Below, one piece after another: positions 19,771 to 28,072 of a stretch of DNA of 64,000 nucleotides. The number at the start of each line of letters is the position of its first letter. Position 1 is the stretch's first letter. The notes under the pieces were generated by a model. The model saw only the letters and a list, made by a program, of their open reading frames with translations, searched no databases and had not been told where the DNA came from. Made by a program: the position numbers and the translations under genes. This stretch comes from SZUA-592 sp041556555 (lineage in GTDB: Bacteria; Pseudomonadota; Gammaproteobacteria; Eutrophobiales; Eutrophobiaceae): contig JBFFIE010000003.1 in the NCBI GenBank assembly GCA_041556555.1, positions 32,666-96,665 on the forward strand, given 5' to 3'.

Positions 19771-21087
19771 ATGAATATTGATACGCTGATTCACGCGGGC
19801 TGGGTTATTCCGGTTGATACGGCACAATCGATTCACAAGGCATATTCCCTGGCCATTAATGACGGCAACATTCTCGAACTGTTACCCACCAGTGAAGTCA
19901 GGGAAAAATATGCGGCGCTGGACGAACAGGTTTTGACAAATCATGCCATCATCCCGGGTCTGATCAACAGTCATACGCATGCTGCCATGAGTCTGTTCAG
20001 GGGACTGGCGGATGATTTGCCGTTGATGGACTGGTTGAACAATCACATCTGGCCTGCAGAACAACGCTGGGTCAGTGCCGATTTTGTCAGGGAAGGCACG
20101 CAACTGGCCATTGCTGAAATGCTTCGCGGTGGTACGACCTGTTTTAATGATATGTATTTTTTCCCTGACCGGGTGGCTGAAGCCGCCATTGAATGTAGTA
20201 TGCGTGCGGTGATTGGCTTGATCCTGATCGATTTCCCCACGGTGTGGGCAAAGGATGCCGATGAATACATCCTTAAGGGTGAACAGGTCTTTGATAAATT
20301 CCGTCATAGTCCGTTGATCTCGGCATGTTTCGCACCTCATGCGCCCTACACTGTCTCAGATCAACCCTTAAAGCGAGTCAGTATGATTGCAGAAGAGATC
20401 AATGTACCTATTCATATGCATGTTCACGAAACAGAAGATGAGGTCAAACAAAGCCTCGAACAACATGGCAAACGTCCGCTACAGCGATTGCAGGATCTTG
20501 GTCTCATCAATGAGCGCCTGCTGGCCGTGCACATGACCCAGTTACAGGATAATGAAATTGAATTGGTATCCCGCTATGGTGTCAGTGTATTGCACTGTCC
20601 CGAATCTAACCTGAAACTGGCCAGTGGCTTTTGCCCGGTGGCAGACCTGATAAACGCTGGTGTCAATGTTGCACTTGGCACTGATGGTGCTGCCAGCAAT
20701 AATGACCTGGACATGTTGGGTGAAATGCGTACAGCGGCCTTGCTGGGCAAGGGGGTCGCTGGTAACAGCTGTGCCTTGCCGGCATACACAGTCCTGGAAA
20801 TGGCCACAATCCGCGGCGCAAAAGCCCTGGGCATAGCAAACAAGATCGGTTCGCTGGAGGCCGGCAAGGCTGCAGACCTGATTGCCATCGACCTTTCAGA
20901 ACTTGAAACCACGCCGTTATTCAACCCGGTGTCACAGATTGTTTACTCAGCTGACCGGCACCAGGTTACGGATGTCTGGGTCGCAGGGAAACAACTGCTA
21001 AAGGAAAGGGAATTAATGACGATTAACCAGGATGCTATCATGGCTATGGCCAGCGACTGGCAGAACAAGATAACCGAGACAAACTAG
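19771..21087 (+). CDS. mtaD: 5-methylthioadenosine / S-adenosylhomocysteine deaminase
   Basis: A 438-residue amidohydrolase of the TRZ/ATZ family. Metal ligands are visible in NSHTHAAMSLFRGLADD and in HMHVHETEDE, with the later ALGTDGAASNNDLD aspartate motif. It deaminates methylthioadenosine and SAH, feeding methionine salvage with mtnA, which is divergently transcribed across an 89-base spacer. In many gammaproteobacteria ubiG follows mtaD. Here a chelatase-like gene follows instead, 5 bases after the stop. Confidence 0.9.
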   Translation: MNIDTLIHAGWVIPVDTAQSIHKAYSLAINDGNILELLPTSEVREKYAALDEQVLTNHAIIPGLINSHTHAAMSLFRGLADDLPLMDWLNNHIWPAEQRWVSADFVREGTQLAIAEMLRGGTTCFNDMYFFPDRVAEAAIECSMRAVIGLILIDFPTVWAKDADEYILKGEQVFDKFRHSPLISACFAPHAPYTVSDQPLKRVSMIAEEINVPIHMHVHETEDEVKQSLEQHGKRPLQRLQDLGLINERLLAVHMTQLQDNEIELVSRYGVSVLHCPESNLKLASGFCPVADLINAGVNVALGTDGAASNNDLDMLGEMRTAALLGKGVAGNSCALPAYTVLEMATIRGAKALGIANKIGSLEAGKAADLIAIDLSELETTPLFNPVSQIVYSADRHQVTDVWVAGKQLLKERELMTINQDAIMAMASDWQNKITETN

Positions 21088-21092
21088 ATTTT

Positions 21093-21458
21093 ATGAAAGC
21101 ACTTATTGTAATTGCACACGGCAGCCGTCGTGAAGAATCCAATAACGAGATTGTCGAGATGGTTACCCGCATCAGTATGCAGCTCGAGGCAGGTTATGAA
21201 CTGGTGCAACATGCCTTTCTCGAAGTCTGTGAACCTTCGTTACACACTGCGGTTGAAAGTGTAGTGAAAAAAGGTGCGAAGGAAATATTTGTTTACCCTT
21301 TCTTTCTGAACTCCGGCAATCACGTGCAGCGGGATATTCCGGGAATGATCAAGGAATTGAATACCACTCATTCCAGTTGTGACATCCACATGCTCACGCA
21401 CTTTGGCAAACAGGAAGATATCGCCAGGATGATCACACGACATGTAAGCCAGGAGTGA
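21093..21458 (+). CDS. Short CbiX/SirB-type sirohydrochlorin chelatase
   Basis: A 121-residue single-domain protein of the CbiX-short family. The N-terminal IAHGSRREESN motif contains the metal-binding histidine, and the second half has the VYPFFLNSGNHVQRDIP core with a second histidine. Such proteins insert Co or Fe into sirohydrochlorin as dimers, serving cobalamin or siroheme synthesis. The metal cannot be told from sequence. It is 5 bases after mtaD and probably co-transcribed. Confidence 0.82.
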   Translation: MKALIVIAHGSRREESNNEIVEMVTRISMQLEAGYELVQHAFLEVCEPSLHTAVESVVKKGAKEIFVYPFFLNSGNHVQRDIPGMIKELNTTHSSCDIHMLTHFGKQEDIARMITRHVSQE

Positions 21459-21462
21459 TTAT

Positions 21463-22086
21463 TTATTTCAACGGCCCCCAGCGATTAACGATATTACAAA
21501 AAAGCTCTGCAGTTCTCTCTGCGTCATAACGTGCCGAATGTGCCTGATCATCATCCCATTCCAGACCAGCGGCCAGCACTGCCCTTGACAGGACGGTTTG
21601 ACCGTAGGCCAGGCCACCCAGTGTTGCTGTATCAAAGGTACTGAATGGATGAAAGGGATTACGCTTGATTGCACAACGGTCAACTGCGGCATTAAGGAAA
21701 GCCAGGTCAAATGACGGATTATGGCCTACCAGTATGGCGCGGCGGCAACCAGCCTGTTTCATATTTTTACGCACGAGTTTGAAAATATCCCTCAGGGCAT
21801 CGTTTTCATCGATCGCGATTTGCTGTCTGAAAGGATGTTCCGGATCTATTCCCGTAAACTCCAGGGCAGCGGGATCCAGATTGGAACCCTCGAAAGGCTT
21901 GACGTGATGGCTCATACCATCTGCCAGTTGCCAGTTCCCGTTACCATTCACCATCAGGGTAAATGCCGCGATTTCCAGCAGGGCATCGGTTGCCGGGTTG
22001 AAACCACCCGTTTCGACATCGACAACAACCGGATAGTAGCCACGAAACCGGGTGTGCATGATTTCAGAACCGGCCTCGCTGCTCAC
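21463..22086 (-). CDS. rnt: Ribonuclease T
   Basis: A 207-residue DEDDh 3'-to-5' exonuclease that trims tRNA 3' ends and stable RNAs. The catalytic residues are visible: D and E in VVDVETGGFNP, D in GHNPSFDLAFLN, and H and D in AHSARYDAERTAEL. Its start overlaps the pyrC stop by 4 bases. The pairing pyrC-rnt is widespread in pseudomonads and relatives. It converges with the chelatase gene, leaving only 4 bases between the stops. Confidence 0.96.
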   Translation of the reverse strand: MSSEAGSEIMHTRFRGYYPVVVDVETGGFNPATDALLEIAAFTLMVNGNGNWQLADGMSHHVKPFEGSNLDPAALEFTGIDPEHPFRQQIAIDENDALRDIFKLVRKNMKQAGCRRAILVGHNPSFDLAFLNAAVDRCAIKRNPFHPFSTFDTATLGGLAYGQTVLSRAVLAAGLEWDDDQAHSARYDAERTAELFCNIVNRWGPLK

Positions 22087-23114
22087 TGAAATTTCCAGTG
22101 ACAGGTTTCACCGGCTCGAAACGGCACCAGTTTATCTGCGCCAAAGGGTACGCTTTCAGGAATAGTCCAGTCTTCCTTGATGAGAGTGATCGTATCTGTG
22201 TTCCTGGGCAGGCCATAAAAATCGGCACCATGATGGCCGGCAAAGGCCTCAAGTTTGTCCAGCTTGCCCTCGTTTTCAAACACATCCGCATACAATTCCA
22301 TGGCATTTAAGGCTGTATAAATACCAGCGCAACCATAATCACTTTCCTTGAGATGCCTGGCATGCGGTGCGCTGTCGGTTCCCAGAAATACCCTGGGATG
22401 ACCACTGGTGGCGGCATTAACGATTGCAAGACGGTGAGCCTCGGCCTTGAGTACCGGCAAACAATAATGATGGGGGCGCAAGCCACCGGCAAACAGGGCA
22501 TTCCGGTTCAGTAATAAGTGCTGGGGTGTAATAGTGGCGGCAAGGTTTTCCGGGCCATTCATCACAAGATCGGCCGCATCGCTGGTCGTTATGTGTTCAA
22601 GCACTACCCGTAAACCGGGAAAACGCTCGAGTAGCGGCAGAAGTACTGTATCGATGAAAACCTTCTCCCGGTCAAAGATATCAACCGAAGGGTCTGTTAC
22701 TTCTCCATGCATCAGTAACAACAACCCATGCTCTTCCAGGGCTTCCAGTACCGGAGATACCCGCTCTATGGATCTGACACCGTTTTCCGAATTGGTGGTG
22801 GCACCAGCCGGGTAATACTTCACCGCAAAAACCACACCGGAATCACGGGCCATTGCAATCTCATTAACGCCGGTTTCTTCTGTAAGGAACAGGGTCATTA
22901 ATGGCATGAAGCTACTGTTTTTCGGCAGGCAGGCCAGTATCCTTTCCCGGTAATCTATCGCCTGATGGACAGTTACCACGGGCGGGTTGAGATTGGGCAT
23001 GATGATGGCGCGGGCAAATTGCCTGGCACTTGCCTGGATAACACTTGCCATTGCCTCGCCATCGCGGACGTGCAGGTGAAAATCATCCGGTCGGGTTAGT
23101 GTAATACTTTGCAT
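22083..23114 (-). CDS. pyrC: Dihydroorotase, class II
   Basis: PyrC cyclises carbamoyl-aspartate to dihydroorotate in pyrimidine synthesis. The 343-residue length fits the short, homodimeric class II enzymes. Zinc ligands are in DFHLHVRDG at the N-terminus, the carboxylated lysine is in VFAVKYYPAGATTNS, further histidines are in LLMHGEV and LEHIT, and the aspartate is in LGTDSAPHA. It is translationally coupled to rnt. Confidence 0.97.
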   Translation of the reverse strand: MQSITLTRPDDFHLHVRDGEAMASVIQASARQFARAIIMPNLNPPVVTVHQAIDYRERILACLPKNSSFMPLMTLFLTEETGVNEIAMARDSGVVFAVKYYPAGATTNSENGVRSIERVSPVLEALEEHGLLLLMHGEVTDPSVDIFDREKVFIDTVLLPLLERFPGLRVVLEHITTSDAADLVMNGPENLAATITPQHLLLNRNALFAGGLRPHHYCLPVLKAEAHRLAIVNAATSGHPRVFLGTDSAPHARHLKESDYGCAGIYTALNAMELYADVFENEGKLDKLEAFAGHHGADFYGLPRNTDTITLIKEDWTIPESVPFGADKLVPFRAGETCHWKFQ

Positions 23115-23241
23115 GTGTTCATCTACTGGGGGCTGATCTGGTCTTGATGAAAAGGTATCACAAGTTCCTCTATTTGTCTGATCCGTCTATTGATATTCCG
23201 GTAAACGCCAGCCTGATTTTGACTGAGTTTTAATATGACTA

Positions 23242-23300
23242 AACCTTATAATGCATATCGAAATACTATTTAAATACATCAGTGAGAAACCTATAATTGC
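23242..23300 (+). promoter_or_regulatory. Candidate promoter region of the peroxiredoxin gene
   Basis: The 213-base spacer between divergent pyrC and the peroxiredoxin gene contains two perfect TATAAT hexamers on the plus strand, at 23247-23252 and 23292-23297. Neither has a good -35 box at 16-18 bases, which would fit activator-dependent transcription. The gene itself has a GGAGAGAG ribosome-binding site just before the ATG at 23328. This is a pattern-based suggestion. Confidence 0.4.
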
Positions 23301-23327
23301 AGCATCTTAAATCTGGAGAGAGAAAAA

Positions 23328-23987
23328 ATGTCACTCAGAATTGGAGACGAAGCACCTGACTTTACAGCGGAAACGACGGAAGGAACGATCAACTTCCATG
23401 ACTGGATTGGTGACAGCTGGGCAATTCTTTTCTCCCATCCCAAGGATTTTACCCCGGTCTGTACAACAGAACTTGGCTACATGGCAAAACTCAAGCCGGA
23501 ATTTGATAAACGTAATACCAAAATTATCGGCTTGAGCGTAGATTCAGTGGCTGACCATAATGCCTGGATGGGCGACATCCAGGAAACCCAGGGAGAGGCG
23601 GTAAATTATCCGATGATTGGCGATACTGACCTGAAGGTTGCCAAGCTTTATGACATGATACACCCCAATGCCAGCGGCAAGGCCAAGGATAGAACGGCGG
23701 TTGATAACGCCACCATCCGTTCCGTATTCATTATTGGTCCGGATAAACTCATCAAGCTGATCCTGACTTACCCGATGAGTACAGGACGTAATTTTGATGA
23801 AGTCCTGCGCGTGCTGGATTCCATCCAGTTGACAGCCAAACACAAGGTTGCAACCCCGGTGAACTGGAAAAGTGGAGAAGATGTAATCATTGTCCCCGCT
23901 GTTTCCGATGAGGACGCGAAAGTAAAATTCCCGGAGGGCTGGAATGCACCCAAGCCCTACTTGCGGATCGTAAAACAACCGCACTGA
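23328..23987 (+). CDS. 1-Cys peroxiredoxin (Prx6 type)
   Basis: A 219-residue thiol peroxidase reducing hydrogen peroxide and organic peroxides. The peroxidatic cysteine is Cys45 in HPKDFTPVCTTELG. The long C-terminal arm (PVNWKSGEDVIIVPAVSD, then KPYLRIVKQPH) marks the Prx6 subfamily, and no resolving cysteine is seen, which is why I call it 1-Cys. It stands alone with its own promoter region, divergent from pyrC. Confidence 0.92.
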   Translation: MSLRIGDEAPDFTAETTEGTINFHDWIGDSWAILFSHPKDFTPVCTTELGYMAKLKPEFDKRNTKIIGLSVDSVADHNAWMGDIQETQGEAVNYPMIGDTDLKVAKLYDMIHPNASGKAKDRTAVDNATIRSVFIIGPDKLIKLILTYPMSTGRNFDEVLRVLDSIQLTAKHKVATPVNWKSGEDVIIVPAVSDEDAKVKFPEGWNAPKPYLRIVKQPH

Positions 23988-24078
23988 TTTCCAGTCAATG
24001 AGTATTCGCTCTCTCTATTATTTAATGGAGAGGCATTCATGTTTATCTGTTTTTTAACTACAACAAACGCACATCAGC

Positions 24079-25119
24079 ATGAAATTCAGGGAACTTGGCC
24101 GTACGGGTCTCAGAGTCAGCCAGATTTGCCTGGGTACCATGACCTGGGGCGAACAAAACACAGAGCTGGAAGGCCACGAACAACTCGATTACGCCATCGA
24201 CCAGGGAATCAATTTTATTGATACGGCCGAAATGTACCCGGTTCCGCCGCAGGCCGAAACCCAGGGCAGGACTGAAACTATCCTCGGAACCTGGCTTGCA
24301 AAGCGCAAGGATCGTGATCAACTGATTATTGCCACCAAGGTGACACCCGACGCCGAGTGGACCAAATATTTCCGCAATGGCCAGAACTGTCTGGATAAAA
24401 AGAACATAGAGCTTGCCCTGAATGACAGCCTCAAACGATTGCAAAGCGATTATGTCGATCTCTACCAGGTCCACTGGCCGGAACGTGATACCAATTTTTT
24501 TGGCAAGCTGGGTTATACCCATGCACCGGATCAAGATGGTATCCCTATTGCTGAAACCCTCGCCGCCCTGGGTGAGCTGGTTAAGGCCGGCAAGATTCGT
24601 TATGTTGGGATTTCGAATGAAACACCCTGGGGCATCGCCGAGTACCTGCGGCTGGCAGAAATGGAGGGCTTGCCAAGAATTGTCTCTATACAGAACCCCT
24701 ATAATCTGCTGAACCGTACCTTTGAAATCGGTGCCGCCGAATTTGCCATGCGTGAAGCTGTCGGCCTGCTGGCATATTCACCACTGGCCTTCGGTACCTT
24801 GACCGGTAAATACCTGACCGATGAGTGGCCTGACAACAGTCGACTCAGCCTGTTCAGCCGGTTTACGCGTTACACTAATGAGCAGGGAACCGCTTGCGTG
24901 CGCGCCTATGTGGAACTGGCGCGAAAACATGGCCTGGACCCGGCCCAGATGGCGCTGGCCTATGTCAATTCCCGCCCTTTCCTGACCAGCAATATCATTG
25001 GAGCTACGAGTATGGAACAACTGAAAACCAATATTGGCAGCCTCGATCTGGATCTGGAAACAGAAGTACTGGAAGGGATAGAGGATATCCACACACGGCA
25101 ACCGAATCCCTGTCCCTAG
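24079..25119 (+). CDS. tas: Aldo/keto reductase, Tas family
   Basis: A 346-residue NADPH-dependent aldo/keto reductase with the same length as Escherichia coli Tas. The N-terminal MKFRELGRTGLRVSQICLGTMTWG, catalytic DTAEMYPVPP (Asp/Tyr), and the YQVHWPERDTN and IQNPYNLLNR segments match the Tas subgroup. Tas was named for suppressing tyrosine auxotrophy, but its physiological substrate is not established. It is a monocistronic gene between the peroxiredoxin and purB. Confidence 0.9.
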   Translation: MKFRELGRTGLRVSQICLGTMTWGEQNTELEGHEQLDYAIDQGINFIDTAEMYPVPPQAETQGRTETILGTWLAKRKDRDQLIIATKVTPDAEWTKYFRNGQNCLDKKNIELALNDSLKRLQSDYVDLYQVHWPERDTNFFGKLGYTHAPDQDGIPIAETLAALGELVKAGKIRYVGISNETPWGIAEYLRLAEMEGLPRIVSIQNPYNLLNRTFEIGAAEFAMREAVGLLAYSPLAFGTLTGKYLTDEWPDNSRLSLFSRFTRYTNEQGTACVRAYVELARKHGLDPAQMALAYVNSRPFLTSNIIGATSMEQLKTNIGSLDLDLETEVLEGIEDIHTRQPNPCP

Positions 25120-25196
25120 AGTGCGGATTCAACGTCCACAGAACAGTATAATGATGTATGATGCTGGCTGCTGTGGAATAGAAAGATAAGCACACT

Positions 25197-26579
25197 ATGG
25201 ATCTAACACCACTCACTGCCATTTCTCCGGTTGACGGCCGCTATGCCCCCAAAACAGCTGAACTGCAAACCATATTCAGTGAGTATGGTCTGATTCGCTT
25301 CCGGATCAAGGTTGAGGTTGAATGGCTCAAGGCCCTGGCAGATTGCAAGAAGATCAACGAGGTACCACCTTTATCGGATGAGGCCAGGAAGTCCCTTGAC
25401 TCAATTATAGAGAATTTTAACCTTGCCGATGCTGAACAGGTCAAACGAATAGAGGAAACCACCAATCATGACGTCAAGGCCGTGGAATATTTTCTCAAGG
25501 ATAAGGTTGCTAAAAACAAGGAGCTGAAATCAATCAGCGAATTTTTCCATTTTGCCTGTACTTCAGAAGACATTAACAATCTGAGTCATGCCCTGATGTT
25601 ACGGGAAGCAAGAGCCGGAGTGCTGATACCCAACCTGCAACTTATCATCAGCGCACTGATCAAAATCGCCGGTTCAACCGCAGATATCGCCATGATTTCC
25701 CGCACCCATGGACAAACGGCATCACCCACAACCATGGGCAAGGAAATCACGGTATTCTGTTACCGGCTTCAGCGACAGCTCAAGCAATTGGTCGAGACTG
25801 AAATACTCGGAAAATTCAACGGCGCTGTCGGTAATTTCAATGCCCACCTTGCGGCGTACCCGGATATCGACTGGCCAAAACTCAGTAACAGCTTTATTCA
25901 GGGGCTGGGCCTGACACCAAACCTGCATACGACTCAAATCGAATCACATGATTACATGGCAGAGTATTTCCATTGCCTTGTGCGCATCAATAACGTACTG
26001 ATAGATTTCTGCCGTGATATCTGGGGATACATTTCGCTGGGTTATTTCCGGCAGAAAACGATCAAGGGTGAAATTGGATCATCGACCATGCCACACAAGG
26101 TCAACCCCATTGATTTTGAGAATGCAGAAGGCAACCTCGGAATTGCCAATGGCCTGTTGACCCACCTTGCGGAAAAGCTGCCGGTTTCTCGCTGGCAACG
26201 CGATTTAACCGATTCCACCAGTTTGCGTAACGCGGGTACGGCTCTGGCACACTGTCTGCTGGCCTACAAGGCCTGTCTGAAAGGCATTGGCAAATTGCAG
26301 ATAAATCCCGAAGCGATTGATAACGACCTGGGCGAAGCATGGGAAGTTCTTGCAGAACCTGTGCAAACCGTCATGCGCCGGTATGGAATTGAAGAGCCTT
26401 ATGAAAAACTCAAGACGCTGACCCGAGGACAGAAAATTGATAAGGCCAGATTGCATGACTTTATCAATTCACTCGAGATACCGGAAAATGAAAAAAAACG
26501 CCTATTGAAACTAACTCCTGCAAGTTATACGGGAAACGCATCACGGCAAGCAAAGACATTCAAGTCGGATTTCAACTGA
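25197..26579 (+). CDS. purB: Adenylosuccinate lyase
   Basis: A 460-residue fumarase-superfamily lyase that acts twice in purine synthesis, releasing fumarate from SAICAR and from adenylosuccinate. The superfamily signature is SSTMPHKVNPIDFENAEGN, and catalytic histidines lie in ISRTHGQTASP and in the TTNHDVKAVE segment. N-terminal LTAISPVDGRYAPKT is typical of the gammaproteobacterial form. The next gene begins 28 bases downstream. Confidence 0.97.
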   Translation: MDLTPLTAISPVDGRYAPKTAELQTIFSEYGLIRFRIKVEVEWLKALADCKKINEVPPLSDEARKSLDSIIENFNLADAEQVKRIEETTNHDVKAVEYFLKDKVAKNKELKSISEFFHFACTSEDINNLSHALMLREARAGVLIPNLQLIISALIKIAGSTADIAMISRTHGQTASPTTMGKEITVFCYRLQRQLKQLVETEILGKFNGAVGNFNAHLAAYPDIDWPKLSNSFIQGLGLTPNLHTTQIESHDYMAEYFHCLVRINNVLIDFCRDIWGYISLGYFRQKTIKGEIGSSTMPHKVNPIDFENAEGNLGIANGLLTHLAEKLPVSRWQRDLTDSTSLRNAGTALAHCLLAYKACLKGIGKLQINPEAIDNDLGEAWEVLAEPVQTVMRRYGIEEPYEKLKTLTRGQKIDKARLHDFINSLEIPENEKKRLLKLTPASYTGNASRQAKTFKSDFN

Positions 26580-26606
26580 CGCTTTGCGAAAATCAACACT
26601 ATCATC

Positions 26607-27116
26607 ATGGAATTTAGTAAATACCAACTGGGTGTAGACTCCAAGGTCATTCAGCTGCAAAGCTGGAGCGAAAACCGGGACGCGGCTGCCATAATGGCCA
26701 ATCAATGTCAACGTGAGATTGATATTATCAGTCGATTGCTTGATCCATTTATATTTAATTCATCCGATTTCATTGCGGCCATCAAGAAACTGATTACCTC
26801 TGGCAAGCGTGCGAATATACGAATCATTGTGTTCGATCCGGAAACCATCGTCCGTAATGGGCATCAATTAGTCAGGCTGGCCGGTGATTTCAGCAGTTTC
26901 TTTGAAATTCGCAAGGCCTCTAATGAATACAAACACTATGACCAGTCACTTTTAATGGTGGATAAAACAGGCTACCTTCACCGTTTGAATTCATCACGCT
27001 ATGAGGCAACGCTTAATTTCTACGACAGAAAAAAATGCAAGGCTTTTGATGAAGAATTTACCGAAATGTGGGAAAGCGGTCTTGCTGATCCGAACCTGAG
27101 AAGAATGCGTTTGTGA
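26607..27116 (+). CDS. Small PLD-fold-like protein (DUF7931 type), degenerate catalytic motif
   Basis: A 169-residue soluble protein. The layout (ANIRIIVFDPETIV, then HYDQSLLMVDKTGYLHRLNSSRYEATLNF, then FDEEFTEMWESG) resembles the second half of a phospholipase-D-fold domain, but the HxKxxxxD catalytic motif is reduced to a histidine and an aspartate without the lysine. It is therefore probably non-catalytic or binding-only. Such proteins occur next to purB or related genes in several gammaproteobacteria. The fold is inferred, the function unknown. It overlaps the following secretin-like gene by 4 bases. Confidence 0.7.
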   Translation: MEFSKYQLGVDSKVIQLQSWSENRDAAAIMANQCQREIDIISRLLDPFIFNSSDFIAAIKKLITSGKRANIRIIVFDPETIVRNGHQLVRLAGDFSSFFEIRKASNEYKHYDQSLLMVDKTGYLHRLNSSRYEATLNFYDRKKCKAFDEEFTEMWESGLADPNLRRMRL

Positions 27117-27991
27117 AACCGCTCCTCTCAGCATGGTTATTTGTGATCTGCATTGGTCTTGCCACCCAGGTTGCTGCAGAAAGCATGGTCCTCGAAGTAA
27201 TCCCGCTGAAGCATCGTACGGCTGACGACATTATCCAGATACTGCGTCCCCTTGTGCAGCCAGGCGGGACAATCACTGGTATGAACAATCAGCTCGTTGT
27301 CAAGACCACTCCGGCCAACCTGGAACAGATAAAAGCCGTACTGGCCAAACTTGATAATTCTCCCCGGCGCCTGTTGATCCGCGTGAAACAGGGCATACTG
27401 GCTAATACAAAACAGCAGGAACAGTCCCTTTCCGGGAATATCGCAAGCGGGGATGTCAGTGTTGGTGTCGATGATACCGGCACCGGTAGCCGGGAAGGCC
27501 TGGTTATTTCCGGAAGTGATGGTCAAGGCAATAACATTCGCTACCGTGGCAATGAAACCCGCAGCCAAAGTAATGAGGGTAATACATTCATGGTCAATGC
27601 AACGGAGGGCTATCCTGCCTATATCAGCATTGGCCAGTCCATTCCCGTCTCCAGTAGAACCAGCTACGTTACCCCGGGTGGCGGCGTCGCGGTCAATGAC
27701 AGCACTGAATACATTAATGCTGACAGCGGGTTCTATGTCTTGCCCCGCCTGAATGGCAACCGGGTTACACTCTTGATCGCGCCACGGTTGACCAAGGTTG
27801 GACCGGGCCGGGCACCAATACTGGATGTGCAGGATGTCGAGACGACCGTGACAGGTCGTCTGGGGGAATGGCTGGATATTGGTGGACTTGAGCAACAATC
27901 CAGCAGTTCCGGTCAAGGCATTGCCAGCAACAGCCGGCAAAGTGACAGTCAATCCCGGTCTGTATTAATAAAGGTTGATGAAATAAAATAG
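27113..27991 (+). CDS. Secreted secretin-N-domain protein
   Basis: Starts at a GTG that overlaps the preceding stop, giving 292 residues with a signal peptide (about residues 1-22, cleavage after VAA). Residues about 26-90 are a secretin N1-type domain (VIPLKHRTADDIIQILRPLV and VVKTTPANLEQIKAVLAKLD). The rest holds GYPAYISIGQSIPV and LPRLNGNRVTLLIAP, reminiscent of the first part of the secretin core, but the protein is far too short to form a complete outer-membrane channel. It could be a reduced secretin or accessory lipid-interacting protein. Similar short proteins occur in other gammaproteobacteria. Confidence 0.75.
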   Translation: MKPLLSAWLFVICIGLATQVAAESMVLEVIPLKHRTADDIIQILRPLVQPGGTITGMNNQLVVKTTPANLEQIKAVLAKLDNSPRRLLIRVKQGILANTKQQEQSLSGNIASGDVSVGVDDTGTGSREGLVISGSDGQGNNIRYRGNETRSQSNEGNTFMVNATEGYPAYISIGQSIPVSSRTSYVTPGGGVAVNDSTEYINADSGFYVLPRLNGNRVTLLIAPRLTKVGPGRAPILDVQDVETTVTGRLGEWLDIGGLEQQSSSSGQGIASNSRQSDSQSRSVLIKVDEIK

Positions 27992-28072
27992 ATCCCTGTT
28001 CAAGGGCAGGTAGTATCATCTACTTCTGTCCACATTATCTTCTTAAAACCTGTTTTCCTGGCTGGATGTAAA

